Of a stretch of DNA of 64,000 bases, positions 8,718-17,076 are shown piece after piece (position 1 is the stretch's first letter; every line of letters starts with the position of its first letter). Position numbers and translations under genes: made by a program. The notes beneath the pieces are model-generated. The model had not been told where the DNA came from. It did not search any database and was given only the letters and a program-made list of their open reading frames with translations. Source of the DNA: Pseudomonas mandelii (GTDB taxonomy: Bacteria; Pseudomonadota; Gammaproteobacteria; Pseudomonadales; Pseudomonadaceae); contig NZ_RCZA01000001.1 of the NCBI RefSeq assembly GCF_006438925.1, forward strand, positions 310,001 to 374,000. The letters run 5' to 3'.

Positions 8718-9635
8718 TCAGGGTTGTGTTGGTTTTTTGAAGACGTAGAACAGGTTCGGCTCGCTCACCAGGTACATCGTACCGTCGTCATCCATGGCGA
8801 TCCCTTCCGCTTGCGGCACCGTCTTCTGCAACCCCTGACGCCCCTTGCTCAGTGACAGGGTACTCAGCGGTCGCCCGTCCACATCGAGTTCCAGAATCAG
8901 CCGCGACTCATCCGACAATGCCAACAAATGGCCGCTGCGCTCGTCGTATTGCAGGCTCGACAGGTCCGTCACGAACATCCCTGCATCGCGCTTGGGGTTG
9001 TTCACGACGTGCACCGCGTAGGATTTTTCCGGGTTGTAATGCGGAAATCCCTGCACTTCGTAGATCAGCATCGGGTCGCGTTCCTTGGCGACAAACAACC
9101 GTTTGCCCACCGAGTCGTAAGCCAGGCCTTCGAAGCCCTTGTTGCCGCTCATGTGCACGCCAAGGGTCATCTTCTCGGCATCCGCTGCGTCGAGGAACGT
9201 TGTGTCCTTTTCCAGATGAACCTTGATCAGCCGCTGCTGACGCTCATCAGTGATCACGTAAGTGTCAGCGCTAATGAATTCCACCGCTTCCGGATCGCCA
9301 AACCCGATCAGCGCAATGCGTCGAACAATCTGGCCGTCCAGCGACAGTTCGATCAGCTCTGAGTTTTTGTTGGTGACGGTGAACAGGCTTTTGCGCACTG
9401 GATCGAAGGTCAACGCCGAAACATCGTCGTCCAGCCCAACAATGACTCGCGCCTCGACCGCTACCTGGTACTGATCCAAAGCGATGGACTGAGCATTCAC
9501 TGGCTGCCAAAGCGTGTACAGATTGAACCAGGCGCGCTCGAACAGGCGCAGGTGCTGGCCGCCCGCAATCAGAGCGATCAGGGCTATCACCGACAGGATC
9601 AAAAGCAGAGGCTTGGGGCGGGCAAGTCGACGCAT
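8718..9635 (-). CDS. SdiA-regulated domain protein (YjiK-like), copy 1
   Basis: A 305-residue protein with one N-terminal membrane anchor (LLLILSVIALIALIAGG) and an exported domain of beta-propeller type, as in E. coli YjiK and the SdiA-regulated family. Blocks such as VSALTFDPVRKSLFTVTNK, NKGFEGLAYDS and the C-terminal EGIAMDDDGTMYLVSEPNLF look like repeated propeller blades. Function is unknown; the family is often read as a calcium- or signal-binding periplasmic propeller. A paralogue lies 110 bases upstream in the same direction. Confidence 0.85.
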   Translation of the reverse strand: MRRLARPKPLLLILSVIALIALIAGGQHLRLFERAWFNLYTLWQPVNAQSIALDQYQVAVEARVIVGLDDDVSALTFDPVRKSLFTVTNKNSELIELSLDGQIVRRIALIGFGDPEAVEFISADTYVITDERQQRLIKVHLEKDTTFLDAADAEKMTLGVHMSGNKGFEGLAYDSVGKRLFVAKERDPMLIYEVQGFPHYNPEKSYAVHVVNNPKRDAGMFVTDLSSLQYDERSGHLLALSDESRLILELDVDGRPLSTLSLSKGRQGLQKTVPQAEGIAMDDDGTMYLVSEPNLFYVFKKPTQP

Positions 9636-9745
9636 TCAGGCAAGCTCGAAAACAGAACGGGCGGATGAAATACCACGGCAGTCTGAATTGAAGCTTAATG
9701 GCCAGTGGCCTACGACCACAAACGCCAGCTCCTACGGGGGGATCG

Positions 9746-10675
9746 TTATTTCTGCTTTTCGAAGCGGTAGAACAGGTTCGGCTCGCTCACCAGGTACAGC
9801 GTGCCCGCCTCGTCCATGGTCACGCCTTCGGCGCGAGGAATGGTCTTCTTCAAACCATTGAAGCCGCCGAGCAAGGTCATGAAGCTGACCTGCTCACCCT
9901 TCTCGTCCAGTTCCAGCAACAAGTGGGAGTCGGCAGACAGCACCAAGGTGTGGCCAGTGCGCGGGTCGATGGCCAGCGCCGAGAGGTTGCGGATGTCCAG
10001 TTCATCACTGGCGAGTTTTTGCTTGTCACCGGTGAGTGTCTGGCCATCGTTGCTTTTCCAGGTGAACAACGCCGGTGGACGCTCTTCACCCAGCAACATT
10101 TGCTGATTGCGCGAATCCCAGACGATGGCTTCGAACGCCTTGTTCTGGTCCTTCGAAGGGCCGAGGTCGTATTTCGGAAAGTTGGCGATGTTCAGCTCGC
10201 GGGTATCGGCATCGACCTTGACGATGGAGAGCATGTGGTCACGCTCATCGACGATGGCCAACAGACCGTTGCCCATCACAGTCACGCCTTCCGGGTTGCT
10301 CCAGCCCACCAGCGGCATTTTGCGCAGCACGTCGCCCTGCAGCGTCAGTTCGACGAGGAACGGGTTTTTGCCCATGACCGAGAACAGGGTTTTGGTTTGA
10401 GGGTTGTAGGCCAGGTCGGACGCTTCGTCCTTTTCCATGCCCGGCAGCAATTTGGCATCGATCACTGCCCGGTAATCCGGTAACCAGACACTCTGCTGAC
10501 GTTCGGCGGGGCTTTCGAAACGCTCCAGCACCCAAAGCACACCACGGTCATCCCAATGCATCGCAAACGCGAGGCCATAGGCGGCGGCCACCAGCAAAAG
10601 CCAGAAATACCAACGCATGAAAAAGCGCGAGCGGCGGGCAGTTTTAAGCTTGGGCAGTGGTTGTTGGGTGACCAT
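9746..10675 (-). CDS. SdiA-regulated domain protein (YjiK-like), copy 2
   Basis: A 309-residue paralogue of the next gene downstream. It has the same plan: a short cytoplasmic tail rich in Lys/Arg, one membrane segment (FWLLLVAAAYGLAFAM), then a periplasmic propeller. The closing block EGVTMDEAGTLYLVSEPNLF is nearly the same as in copy 1, which marks a tandem duplication. The first blade reads ASDLAYNPQTKTLFSVMGKN. Both copies probably share one transcript; no terminator is seen between them. Confidence 0.85.
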   Translation of the reverse strand: MVTQQPLPKLKTARRSRFFMRWYFWLLLVAAAYGLAFAMHWDDRGVLWVLERFESPAERQQSVWLPDYRAVIDAKLLPGMEKDEASDLAYNPQTKTLFSVMGKNPFLVELTLQGDVLRKMPLVGWSNPEGVTVMGNGLLAIVDERDHMLSIVKVDADTRELNIANFPKYDLGPSKDQNKAFEAIVWDSRNQQMLLGEERPPALFTWKSNDGQTLTGDKQKLASDELDIRNLSALAIDPRTGHTLVLSADSHLLLELDEKGEQVSFMTLLGGFNGLKKTIPRAEGVTMDEAGTLYLVSEPNLFYRFEKQK

Positions 10676-10817
10676 CGAGGGATGAGTTCCAGAAATTCAG
10701 GCTAAGGGGAATAGCACAATTGGGACCGGCTCAGACGCCGCAAGTCCCGGAATTATCCGGACGAGATGTGAAAAAAACGGGAAATGGCGGGAAAGCCCTG
10801 TGCAGGCAACCAAGATC

Positions 10818-10885
10818 AAAAGATCGCAGCCTGCGGCAGCTCCTACAGAGATTGGTGTAGGAGCTGCCGCAGGCTGCGATCTTTT
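10818..10885. repeat. Inverted repeat, family B
   Basis: AAAAGATCGCAGCCTGCGGC plus AGCTCCTACA on the left and its complement on the right, around a ten-base spacer. It overlaps no gene and ends seven bases short of the stop codon of the fumarylacetoacetase-family gene. Confidence 0.9.
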
Positions 10886-10891
10886 GCTTTT

Positions 10892-11557
10892 TTAGCGCAC
10901 GCTACTGGTGAAGCTGCTGGCGCCTGGCAATTCCAGCACCAGTTCGTCACCGACATTCAGCGGACCAACGCCAACCGGCGTACCCGTCAGGATCACGTCA
11001 CCGGCCTGCAGCGAGAAACAGCCGGCCATGTGCTGGATCATCGACACGATCGGGTTGAGCATTGCGCTGCTGTTGCCATCCTGGCGCACTTCGCCGTTGA
11101 TGGTCAGGCGGATGCCGATGTCGGTCAGGTCAGCGAACGTGCTGCCGGACACGAACGGCGCGATCACCGCCGCACCGTCGAAGGACTTGGCAATCTCCCA
11201 AGGCAGGCCCTTGGCTTTCAGCTCGGCCTGCTTGTCGCGCAGGGTCAGGTCCAGGGCCGGGGCGAAGCCGGAGATAGCATCAAGCACTTCTTCACGGCTC
11301 GGTTTGGTCGACAAAGGCTTGCCGATCAACACCGCGATTTCCGCTTCGTAATGCACCGAACCGCGCTCCGTCGGAATGCTGAAACCACCTTCCAGCGGCA
11401 CGACGCAACTGCCCGGCTTGATGAACAGCAGCGGTTCTGTAGGCACCGGGTTGTCCAGTTCCTTGGCGTGTTCGGCGTAGTTACGGCCAATGCATACCAC
11501 TTTCCCCAGCGGGAAGTGAATACGCGTACCGTCGACATACTGGTGCTGATAGCTCAT
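10892..11557 (-). CDS. Fumarylacetoacetate hydrolase (FAH) family protein
   Basis: A 221-residue enzyme of the FAH fold (2-hydroxyhepta-diene isomerase, acylpyruvase or oxaloacetate decarboxylase type). GKVVCIGRNYAEHAKEL, the metal ligands in HYEAEIAVLIG and the C-terminal DVILTGTPVGVGPL are family marks. The ATG at 11557 has AGGAG six bases upstream; an earlier in-frame ATG lacks a site. It lies 36 bases downstream of the D-2-hydroxyglutarate dehydrogenase gene and is probably in its operon, which suggests a 2-oxo-acid-related substrate. The exact reaction cannot be read from sequence. Confidence 0.88.
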   Translation of the reverse strand: MSYQHQYVDGTRIHFPLGKVVCIGRNYAEHAKELDNPVPTEPLLFIKPGSCVVPLEGGFSIPTERGSVHYEAEIAVLIGKPLSTKPSREEVLDAISGFAPALDLTLRDKQAELKAKGLPWEIAKSFDGAAVIAPFVSGSTFADLTDIGIRLTINGEVRQDGNSSAMLNPIVSMIQHMAGCFSLQAGDVILTGTPVGVGPLNVGDELVLELPGASSFTSSVR

Positions 11558-11593
11558 TACCGACTCCTGTTTCGTAGCTCTTAAATTCAAAAG

Positions 11594-12988
11594 TCAAACA
11601 GCGAAAATCTTGCCCGGGTTCATGATGCCGTTCGGGTCGAACACCGCTTTGACGGCTTTCATGTACTCGATCTCAACCGGCGAGCGGCTGTAGGTCAAGT
11701 AATCACGCTTGGTCATGCCCACGCCATGTTCGGCGGAAATCGAGCCGTTGTACTTCTCGACGGTTTCGAACACCCACTTGTTGACGGTCGCGCACTTGGC
11801 GAAGAACTCATCCTTGCTCAGGTTTTCCGGCTTGAGGATGTTCAAGTGCAGGTTGCCGTCGCCGATGTGGCCGAACCAGACGATTTCGAAATCCGGGTAG
11901 TGTTCGCCGACGATCGCGTCGATTTCCTTCAGGAACGCCGGGACTTTCGACACAGTGACCGAAATGTCGTTCTTGTACGGCGTCCAGTGGGAAATGGTTT
12001 CGGAGATGTATTCGCGCAGCTTCCACAGGTTTTGCAGCTGGGTTTCGCTCTGGCTCATCACGCCGTCCAGCACCCAGCCCTGCTCAACGCAGTGCTCGAA
12101 GGTTTCCAGGGCGTGGTTGGCCACTTCTTCGGTGGTCGCTTCGAATTCCAGCAGCGCGTAGAACGGGCAATCGGTTTCGAATGGCGCGGGTACATCGCCC
12201 CGGCCCATGACCTTGGCCAAGGCTTTATCGGAGAAGAATTCGAAGGCGGTCAGGTCGAGTTTGCTCTGGAACGCGTGCAACACCGGCATGATCGCGTCGA
12301 AATCGGCCGTGCCGAGGACCATGGCGGTGAGGTTTTTCGGCGCGCGGTCCAGACGCATGGTGGCTTCGACCACAAAACCGAGGGTGCCTTCGGCGCCGAT
12401 GAACAGCTGACGCAGGTCGTAACCGGTGGCGTTCTTGATCAGGTCTTTGTTCAGCTCCAGCAGATCGCCTTTGCCGGTGACCACTTTCATGCCTGCGACC
12501 CAGTTGCGGGTCATGCCGTAGCGAATGACCTTGATCCCGCCGGCATTGGTGCCGATATTGCCGCCAATCTGGCTTGAACCTGCCGAAGCGAAGTCCACCG
12601 GGTAGTACAGGCCTTTTTCTTCGGCGACGTTCTGCAGATGCTCGGTGACCACGCCCGGCTGGCAGACCGCGGTGCGGTCGGTCATGTTCACGTCGAGGAT
12701 CTGGTTCATGTAGTCAAAGGACACCACGACTTCGCCATTGGCCGCTACGGCTGCAGCGGACAGCCCGGTGCGACCGCCGGACGGCACCAGCGCAATTTTG
12801 TGCTCATTGGCCCAACGGACAATGGCCTGAACCTGCTCGGTGGTCTTGGGGAACACGATGGCGGTCGGGGCGGGGGCGAAATGCTTGGTCCAATCCTTAC
12901 CGTAAGCATTCAGGGAGTCGGCATCGGTCAGCACCTTGCCAGGCTCAACCAGGGTCTTCAGCTCTTCAATCAGGGCAGGATTGGTCAT
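11594..12988 (-). CDS. FAD-binding oxidoreductase, probable D-2-hydroxyglutarate dehydrogenase
   Basis: A 464-residue VAO-type flavoenzyme. The FAD domain (about 40-220) shows PSGGRTGLSAAAV and GGNIGTNAGGIKVIRYG; the C-terminal substrate domain has WFGHIGDGNLHLNI and SAEHGVGMTKR, whose histidines bind the metal. It is divergent from serA. That pairing is known from P. stutzeri, where D2HGDH oxidises the D-2-hydroxyglutarate made by SerA from 2-oxoglutarate and so pulls serine synthesis forward; electrons go to an ETF. The start MTNPALIEELK is chosen over two upstream codons without similarity. D-lactate or glycolate dehydrogenase is the alternative. Confidence 0.9.
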   Translation of the reverse strand: MTNPALIEELKTLVEPGKVLTDADSLNAYGKDWTKHFAPAPTAIVFPKTTEQVQAIVRWANEHKIALVPSGGRTGLSAAAVAANGEVVVSFDYMNQILDVNMTDRTAVCQPGVVTEHLQNVAEEKGLYYPVDFASAGSSQIGGNIGTNAGGIKVIRYGMTRNWVAGMKVVTGKGDLLELNKDLIKNATGYDLRQLFIGAEGTLGFVVEATMRLDRAPKNLTAMVLGTADFDAIMPVLHAFQSKLDLTAFEFFSDKALAKVMGRGDVPAPFETDCPFYALLEFEATTEEVANHALETFEHCVEQGWVLDGVMSQSETQLQNLWKLREYISETISHWTPYKNDISVTVSKVPAFLKEIDAIVGEHYPDFEIVWFGHIGDGNLHLNILKPENLSKDEFFAKCATVNKWVFETVEKYNGSISAEHGVGMTKRDYLTYSRSPVEIEYMKAVKAVFDPNGIMNPGKIFAV

Positions 12989-13192
12989 CGACAGAACTCT
13001 CGAACAATTCATGGTCATCCTGAGAACGCTTCACGTCGCAGGAATGAGTGTTTAGCGGGGTGCATATGCTAGCATACCGACCCCGCAGGATAGTGCCCAA
13101 CGGCTATTCTGTGGCGACGGCTTTCCTGCCGTCCGGGTCAGCGTCTGCTGGCTATTTCCTGCCATTTTTCTCCGGGATACAGGTTTACGCAG
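12989..13192. promoter_or_regulatory. Divergent promoter region of D2HGDH and serA, with a 12-base palindrome
   Basis: This 204-base gap must hold both promoters. A perfect palindrome, TATGCTAGCATA, lies at 13065-13076, near the middle. It could be an operator shared by the two genes, or overlapping -10 boxes on both strands, since TATGCT reads the same way from each side. No regulator gene is adjacent. The serA start is preceded by CCGGGATACAGG, a moderate ribosome site. Confidence 0.5.
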
Positions 13193-14422
13193 ATGAGCAA
13201 GACTTCTCTCGATAAGAGCAAGATCAAGTTCCTTCTTCTCGAAGGCGTCCACCAATCGGCTGTCGACGTCCTCAAGTCGGCGGGCTACACCAGCATCGAG
13301 TACCTCACAGGTTCTCTGCCGGAAGCCCAGCTGAAGGAAAAGATCGCTGATGCGCACTTCATCGGCATTCGCTCCCGCACTCAACTGACCGAAGAAATCT
13401 TCGATCAGGCGAAGAAACTGGTCGCTGTCGGCTGTTTCTGCATCGGCACCAACCAGGTTGACCTTAATGCTGCCCGCGAACGCGGCATCGCAGTGTTCAA
13501 CGCTCCGTACTCCAACACTCGCTCCGTCGCGGAACTGGTGCTGGCCGAAGCGATCCTGTTGCTGCGCGGCATCCCTGAGAAGAACGCTTCCTGCCACCGT
13601 GGCGGCTGGATCAAGAGCGCGGCCAACTCCTTCGAAATCCGTGGCAAGAAGCTCGGCATCGTCGGTTATGGCTCGATCGGTACTCAACTGTCGGTCCTGG
13701 CGGAAGGCCTGGGCATGCAGGTGTACTTCTACGACACCGTGACCAAGCTGCCATTGGGCAACGCGACTCAGGTCGGTAACCTGACCGAGCTGCTGGGCAT
13801 GTCCGACATCGTCACCCTGCACGTTCCGGAAACCGCTGCGACCCAGTGGATGATCGGCGAGAAAGAAATCCGCGCGATCAAGAAGGGCGGCATTCTGATC
13901 AACGCGGCTCGCGGCACTGTAGTTGAACTGCAAGCGCTGGCGGACGCGATCAAGGACAAGCACCTGATCGGCGCGGCCATCGACGTATTCCCGGTGGAGC
14001 CTCGCTCCAACGACGAAGAGTTCGAAAGCCCGCTGCGTGGCCTGGACAACGTGATCCTGACCCCGCACATCGGCGGTTCTACCGCTGAAGCGCAAGCCAA
14101 CATCGGTCTGGAAGTGGCAGAAAAACTGGTCAAGTACAGCGACAACGGTACGTCGGTGTCCTCGGTCAACTTCCCGGAAGTGGCCCTGCCGGCTCACCCT
14201 GGCAAGCACCGTCTGCTGCACATCCACGAGAACATTCCGGGTGTGATGAGCGAGATCAACAAGGTCTTCGCCGAAAACGGCATCAACATTTCCGGTCAGT
14301 TCCTGCAGACCAACGAGAAAGTCGGCTACGTTGTGATCGACGTAGACGCCGAGTACTCGGAAATGGCGCAAGAGAAGCTGCAGCACATCAACGGCACCAT
14401 TCGTTGCCGCGTGTTGTTCTGA
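13193..14422 (+). CDS. serA: D-3-phosphoglycerate dehydrogenase
   Basis: A 409-residue enzyme, the length of the E. coli type, that oxidises 3-phosphoglycerate to 3-phosphohydroxypyruvate with NAD in serine synthesis and can also reduce 2-oxoglutarate. It shows the NAD site GIVGYGSIGTQL, the catalytic Arg in NAARGTVVE, Glu and the His of LTPHIGGST, and a C-terminal ACT domain (about 335-409) for serine feedback. A UUCG-loop terminator follows. The ATG at 13193 is the usual start, MSKTSLDKSKIKFL. Confidence 0.98.
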   Translation: MSKTSLDKSKIKFLLLEGVHQSAVDVLKSAGYTSIEYLTGSLPEAQLKEKIADAHFIGIRSRTQLTEEIFDQAKKLVAVGCFCIGTNQVDLNAARERGIAVFNAPYSNTRSVAELVLAEAILLLRGIPEKNASCHRGGWIKSAANSFEIRGKKLGIVGYGSIGTQLSVLAEGLGMQVYFYDTVTKLPLGNATQVGNLTELLGMSDIVTLHVPETAATQWMIGEKEIRAIKKGGILINAARGTVVELQALADAIKDKHLIGAAIDVFPVEPRSNDEEFESPLRGLDNVILTPHIGGSTAEAQANIGLEVAEKLVKYSDNGTSVSSVNFPEVALPAHPGKHRLLHIHENIPGVMSEINKVFAENGINISGQFLQTNEKVGYVVIDVDAEYSEMAQEKLQHINGTIRCRVLF

Positions 14423-14438
14423 TAGTGACTTGAGTGAC

Positions 14439-14467
14439 AAAAAAGGAGACCTTCGGGTCTCCTTTTT
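14439..14467. terminator. Two-way intrinsic terminator (serA / DUF4399 gene)
   Basis: AAAAAGGAGACC, a TTCG tetraloop, and GGTCTCCTTTTT. Runs of A before and T after the stem let it work for serA on the plus strand and for the convergent DUF4399 gene on the minus strand. Confidence 0.92.
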
Positions 14468-14484
14468 CATGGGTGCGACGAATG

Positions 14485-14910
14485 TTACTTAACGTTGACG
14501 GTGATTTTCTCCGACACGATCGGCGGATCGAACGGCATGTGGCCGCTATCGCCCAGTTCCAGCTGCAAGGTGTGTTTGCCCGGCGTCAGCTTTACTTCAG
14601 CCTGGGTCTGCGCCTTGCCGAAATGCAGGTGGTTGGCATCGTTGGGGATCGGCGCACCGGCGGCAGGCAGTTGATCGACATCGATCAGCAAGTGGTGATG
14701 GCCGGTGTTTTTGGTGACATCGCCCGCGGGCGCCAGCGCAATGTTCTCGACAGCGAACTTGACGACGACGGTTTGCGGAATGGTAGCTCCGTCCGCAGGA
14801 GAAACGATGGACACTTCTGCACCTTTGGGAGCCGGTGTAGCAGCCGTTGCCAGCATCGAAGCCCCCATCAACAGGCCAGTCAATGCTGCTCGTGACATAA
14901 AGGTTTTCAT
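14485..14910 (-). CDS. DUF4399 domain exported protein
   Basis: A 141-residue protein with a clear signal peptide (MKTFMSRAALTGLLMGASML, cleavage near ATA-ATP). The mature part is a single DUF4399 domain with NTGHHHLLID and NANHLHFGKA, rich in histidines that may bind metal, and the end HTLQLELGDSGHMPFDPPI. Members are periplasmic and of unknown function; a cupredoxin-like sandwich is likely. The gene stands alone and shares a terminator with serA. Confidence 0.85.
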   Translation of the reverse strand: MKTFMSRAALTGLLMGASMLATAATPAPKGAEVSIVSPADGATIPQTVVVKFAVENIALAPAGDVTKNTGHHHLLIDVDQLPAAGAPIPNDANHLHFGKAQTQAEVKLTPGKHTLQLELGDSGHMPFDPPIVSEKITVNVK

Positions 14911-15044
14911 TCTCTTCTCCAGTTTTTTCGTAAAATCCGTGCGGCCATGACAACTTCACGGCCATTCGTTGTCGAAGGCTCTCGACAACCATAGCAAAGC
15001 GAGCCTGAACAGAGCGTCGCGATAATGAATTCAAAGGAGTGACC

Positions 15045-15632
15045 ATGCGTTTTTTGCCTGGCCTGATCTGCCTGCTACCCCTTCTGAGCCCTTTGGCTCA
15101 TGCCGAACTGATTGACGATGTAAACGACCGAGGCGAATTGCGTATTGCCCTTGAGGCTAATACACCGCCCTTCAATTTCAAGGACGACGGCAAACTTACG
15201 GGCTTCGAAGTCGAATTGGGGCAACTGCTGGCTGACGAACTGGATGTACGGGCCGACTTCGTCGTGACCGATTCCGGCGATCTGTTGCAAGGTGTTGAAA
15301 CCGGCAAGTACGACGTCGCCATCAACCACATAGCAGTGACCCCGGACCTCAAGGATCGTTTCGACTTCAGCGAACCTTACATTCACACTGATGCGCAATT
15401 GATCGCGCAGAAGGAAGAGCAACCGCGCTCAATGCTGCTGGTACAGTCGCTGACGGAAGAGAAGCCGAAGGCTGGCCCGGCAGTGAGCCTGGCGATTCCG
15501 TTTCAGAAAGGTAACCCGGCGTTTCATGCCAGCCTGGAAAACGCGCTGCAGCGGATCAAGGCGGATGGGCGATTGGAGGCGTTGTCGCAGAAGTGGTTGG
15601 GGGCGGATACGAGTGTGGCGCCCAAACCCTAG
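15045..15632 (+). CDS. Family 3 solute-binding protein lacking its second lobe
   Basis: A 195-residue exported protein; signal peptide MRFLPGLICLLPLLSPLAHA. Residues 21-125 match lobe 1 of amino-acid binding proteins (RGELRIALEANTPPFNF, GKLTGFEVELGQLLAD, YDVAINHIAVTPDLKDRFDFS). Then about 20 linker residues lead straight to the C-terminal return segment (PFQKGNPAFHASLENALQRI, ADGRLEALSQKWLG). The roughly 85 residues of lobe 2 are missing, so a Venus-flytrap closure is not possible. The ATG at 15045 is used because AAAGGAG lies just upstream and overlaps a possible GTG. No ABC permease is nearby. It could be a conserved one-lobe sensor or a decaying gene; the frame is intact. Confidence 0.8.
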   Translation: MRFLPGLICLLPLLSPLAHAELIDDVNDRGELRIALEANTPPFNFKDDGKLTGFEVELGQLLADELDVRADFVVTDSGDLLQGVETGKYDVAINHIAVTPDLKDRFDFSEPYIHTDAQLIAQKEEQPRSMLLVQSLTEEKPKAGPAVSLAIPFQKGNPAFHASLENALQRIKADGRLEALSQKWLGADTSVAPKP

Positions 15633-15652
15633 ATATCGTCAGCCGCTAGAAC

Positions 15653-15836
15653 CTCCCCTCACCCTAACCCTCTCCCCAGAGGGGCGAGGGGACTGACCGA
15701 GGTGTCTAACGCTATCCATCGACCTGAAAAATCGAGTCGATTATGGATTCAGTAAAAATCGTTCAGGTCGCAAAATTTCTTCAGACCCCCACGATCAGTC
15801 CCCTCGCCCCCTGGGGAGAGGGTTAGGGTGAGGGGA
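15653..15836. repeat. Long-armed inverted repeat, family D
   Basis: Outer arms CCCCTCACCCTAACCCTCTC and complement, each about 45 bases including GAGGGGACTGA, with an inner pair GACCTGAA (15721-15728) and TTCAGGTC (15762-15769). It fills the gap between convergent genes. This is the only copy of this family here and looks like a small non-autonomous palindromic element. Confidence 0.85.
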
Positions 15837-15847
15837 TGGATTCCGGA

Positions 15848-16333
15848 TCAGCCCAAAACACCCAAAGCTACCGCCGCCTTAACCAACTCCAGCTCACTGA
15901 AGACCTGAACGCCATGGCGCTTGAGCAACGCCGCAGTCACTCCCTCGCCACTCACCTTCACCCCACTGAACGTCCCGTCATAGGTCAACAGATTCCCGCA
16001 AGACGGGCTGTTGGCCTTGAGTACGGCAATGCGGATGCCGTGCTTTTGCACCAGGTCCAACGCCTGATAAGCCCCCGAGAGAAACTCGGCGCTGACGTCC
16101 TCGCCCTCGGTGGTGATCACTGAGGCATGGCCATCAAGCACTTCACCACCCTGCCCGCCCGGAATCTCGGCCGCTGCCCTTGGCGTCGGCAACCCGCCGG
16201 CCACCTCTGGACACAACGGCACCACCCGACCTTCATCAAGCCACTGCTGAAGCTGATCGAACGGCCCACTCGCCCCGCCGTCGTAACGTACGCGGTGCCC
16301 CAGCAGACAGCGGCTTACCAGAATTTTTTGCAT
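15848..16333 (-). CDS. DUF523 domain protein
   Basis: A 161-residue soluble protein with the DUF523 cysteine motifs SRCLLGHRVRYDG (Cys9), PLCPEVAGGLPTPR and KANSPSCG, spaced as if to hold a metal or iron-sulfur centre. Function is not known. Its ATG is two bases after the stop of the 2-oxoglutarate oxygenase gene, so the two are likely translated from one mRNA. Full length for the family; no damage seen. Confidence 0.88.
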   Translation of the reverse strand: MQKILVSRCLLGHRVRYDGGASGPFDQLQQWLDEGRVVPLCPEVAGGLPTPRAAAEIPGGQGGEVLDGHASVITTEGEDVSAEFLSGAYQALDLVQKHGIRIAVLKANSPSCGNLLTYDGTFSGVKVSGEGVTAALLKRHGVQVFSELELVKAAVALGVLG

Positions 16334-16335
16334 GA

Positions 16336-16968
16336 TCAGAACGGCTCGTTGCCACGCCGCCGGAACCAGCCGGTCAGCGACAGGCGATCCCGGGTCGCGG
16401 GCAGAACTTCGTGGGGCACTTCACCCGACAGAAACACCACCAGGCATCCACCTGTGGGCACTACATCATGTTCGACGCTTTCATCCAGGTACATACGCAA
16501 CTGGCCGCCGTGCTCGGGCAGCCAGGCGTCATTGAGATAGACCACCGCCGACACCATGCGCCGGTCATCGTCGCGAAAACGGTCGACATGCTTGAGGTAG
16601 AACGCGCCGGGCGGGTACAGCGCGAAATGGCTTTCGAAATCTTCCAGGCCCAGAAACAAACCGCGATTCATTGCCTCGCGCAGGCTGTCCATCAAATCCA
16701 GATAGCTGTCGCAAGCCAACGCCTGGCCGGGCTCGATCCACTGGATATGGTCGCCGCGAATCCCTTCGCGAATCTCGGATGTCGACCCGCGACCCACGGC
16801 GGCCGGGGCTAATTCGCCCTCGGCAGCACGTTTACGGCACTCCGCCGCCAGTTCCTGGGTCAGACCCAGAGGAAGGAAAACATGCTGCTGCGACCAGCCG
16901 TGCTCAGCCAGGTCGTCGACGATACGTAACAGCAGCGGGTGATCAGAGGGTATTGGCATGCCGCGCAT
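16336..16968 (-). CDS. 2-oxoglutarate/Fe(II)-dependent oxygenase
   Basis: A 210-residue protein of the prolyl-4-hydroxylase-like fold. The iron triad is His127 and Asp129 (LKHVDRF) with His186 (GEVPHEVLP); Arg195 (RDRLSLTGWFR) would hold 2-oxoglutarate. The substrate is unknown; bacterial relatives hydroxylate prolines of translation factors or surface proteins. The ATG at 16968 follows AGGAATACT; a second ATG nine bases in is possible. It is divergent from the DUF2059-like gene and overlaps none. Confidence 0.88.
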   Translation of the reverse strand: MRGMPIPSDHPLLLRIVDDLAEHGWSQQHVFLPLGLTQELAAECRKRAAEGELAPAAVGRGSTSEIREGIRGDHIQWIEPGQALACDSYLDLMDSLREAMNRGLFLGLEDFESHFALYPPGAFYLKHVDRFRDDDRRMVSAVVYLNDAWLPEHGGQLRMYLDESVEHDVVPTGGCLVVFLSGEVPHEVLPATRDRLSLTGWFRRRGNEPF

Positions 16969-17076
16969 AGTATTCCTGTGCCTGAAAATCCGACAGAGCC
17001 GCGCAGCGGGTTGATACGAATTCTCGACAAGGACGAATGCCACACGGAGAATAGTCGCCTGCTGACAGGAGTCCCT

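Noticed and set aside
13052-14470. Long minus-strand open frame opposite serA
   Set aside because: serA is certain on the plus strand; the opposite frame shows no motif and no ribosome site.
15039-15044. GTG start two codons earlier for the one-lobed binding protein
   Set aside because: This GTG overlaps the AAAGGAG ribosome site that fits the ATG at 15045.
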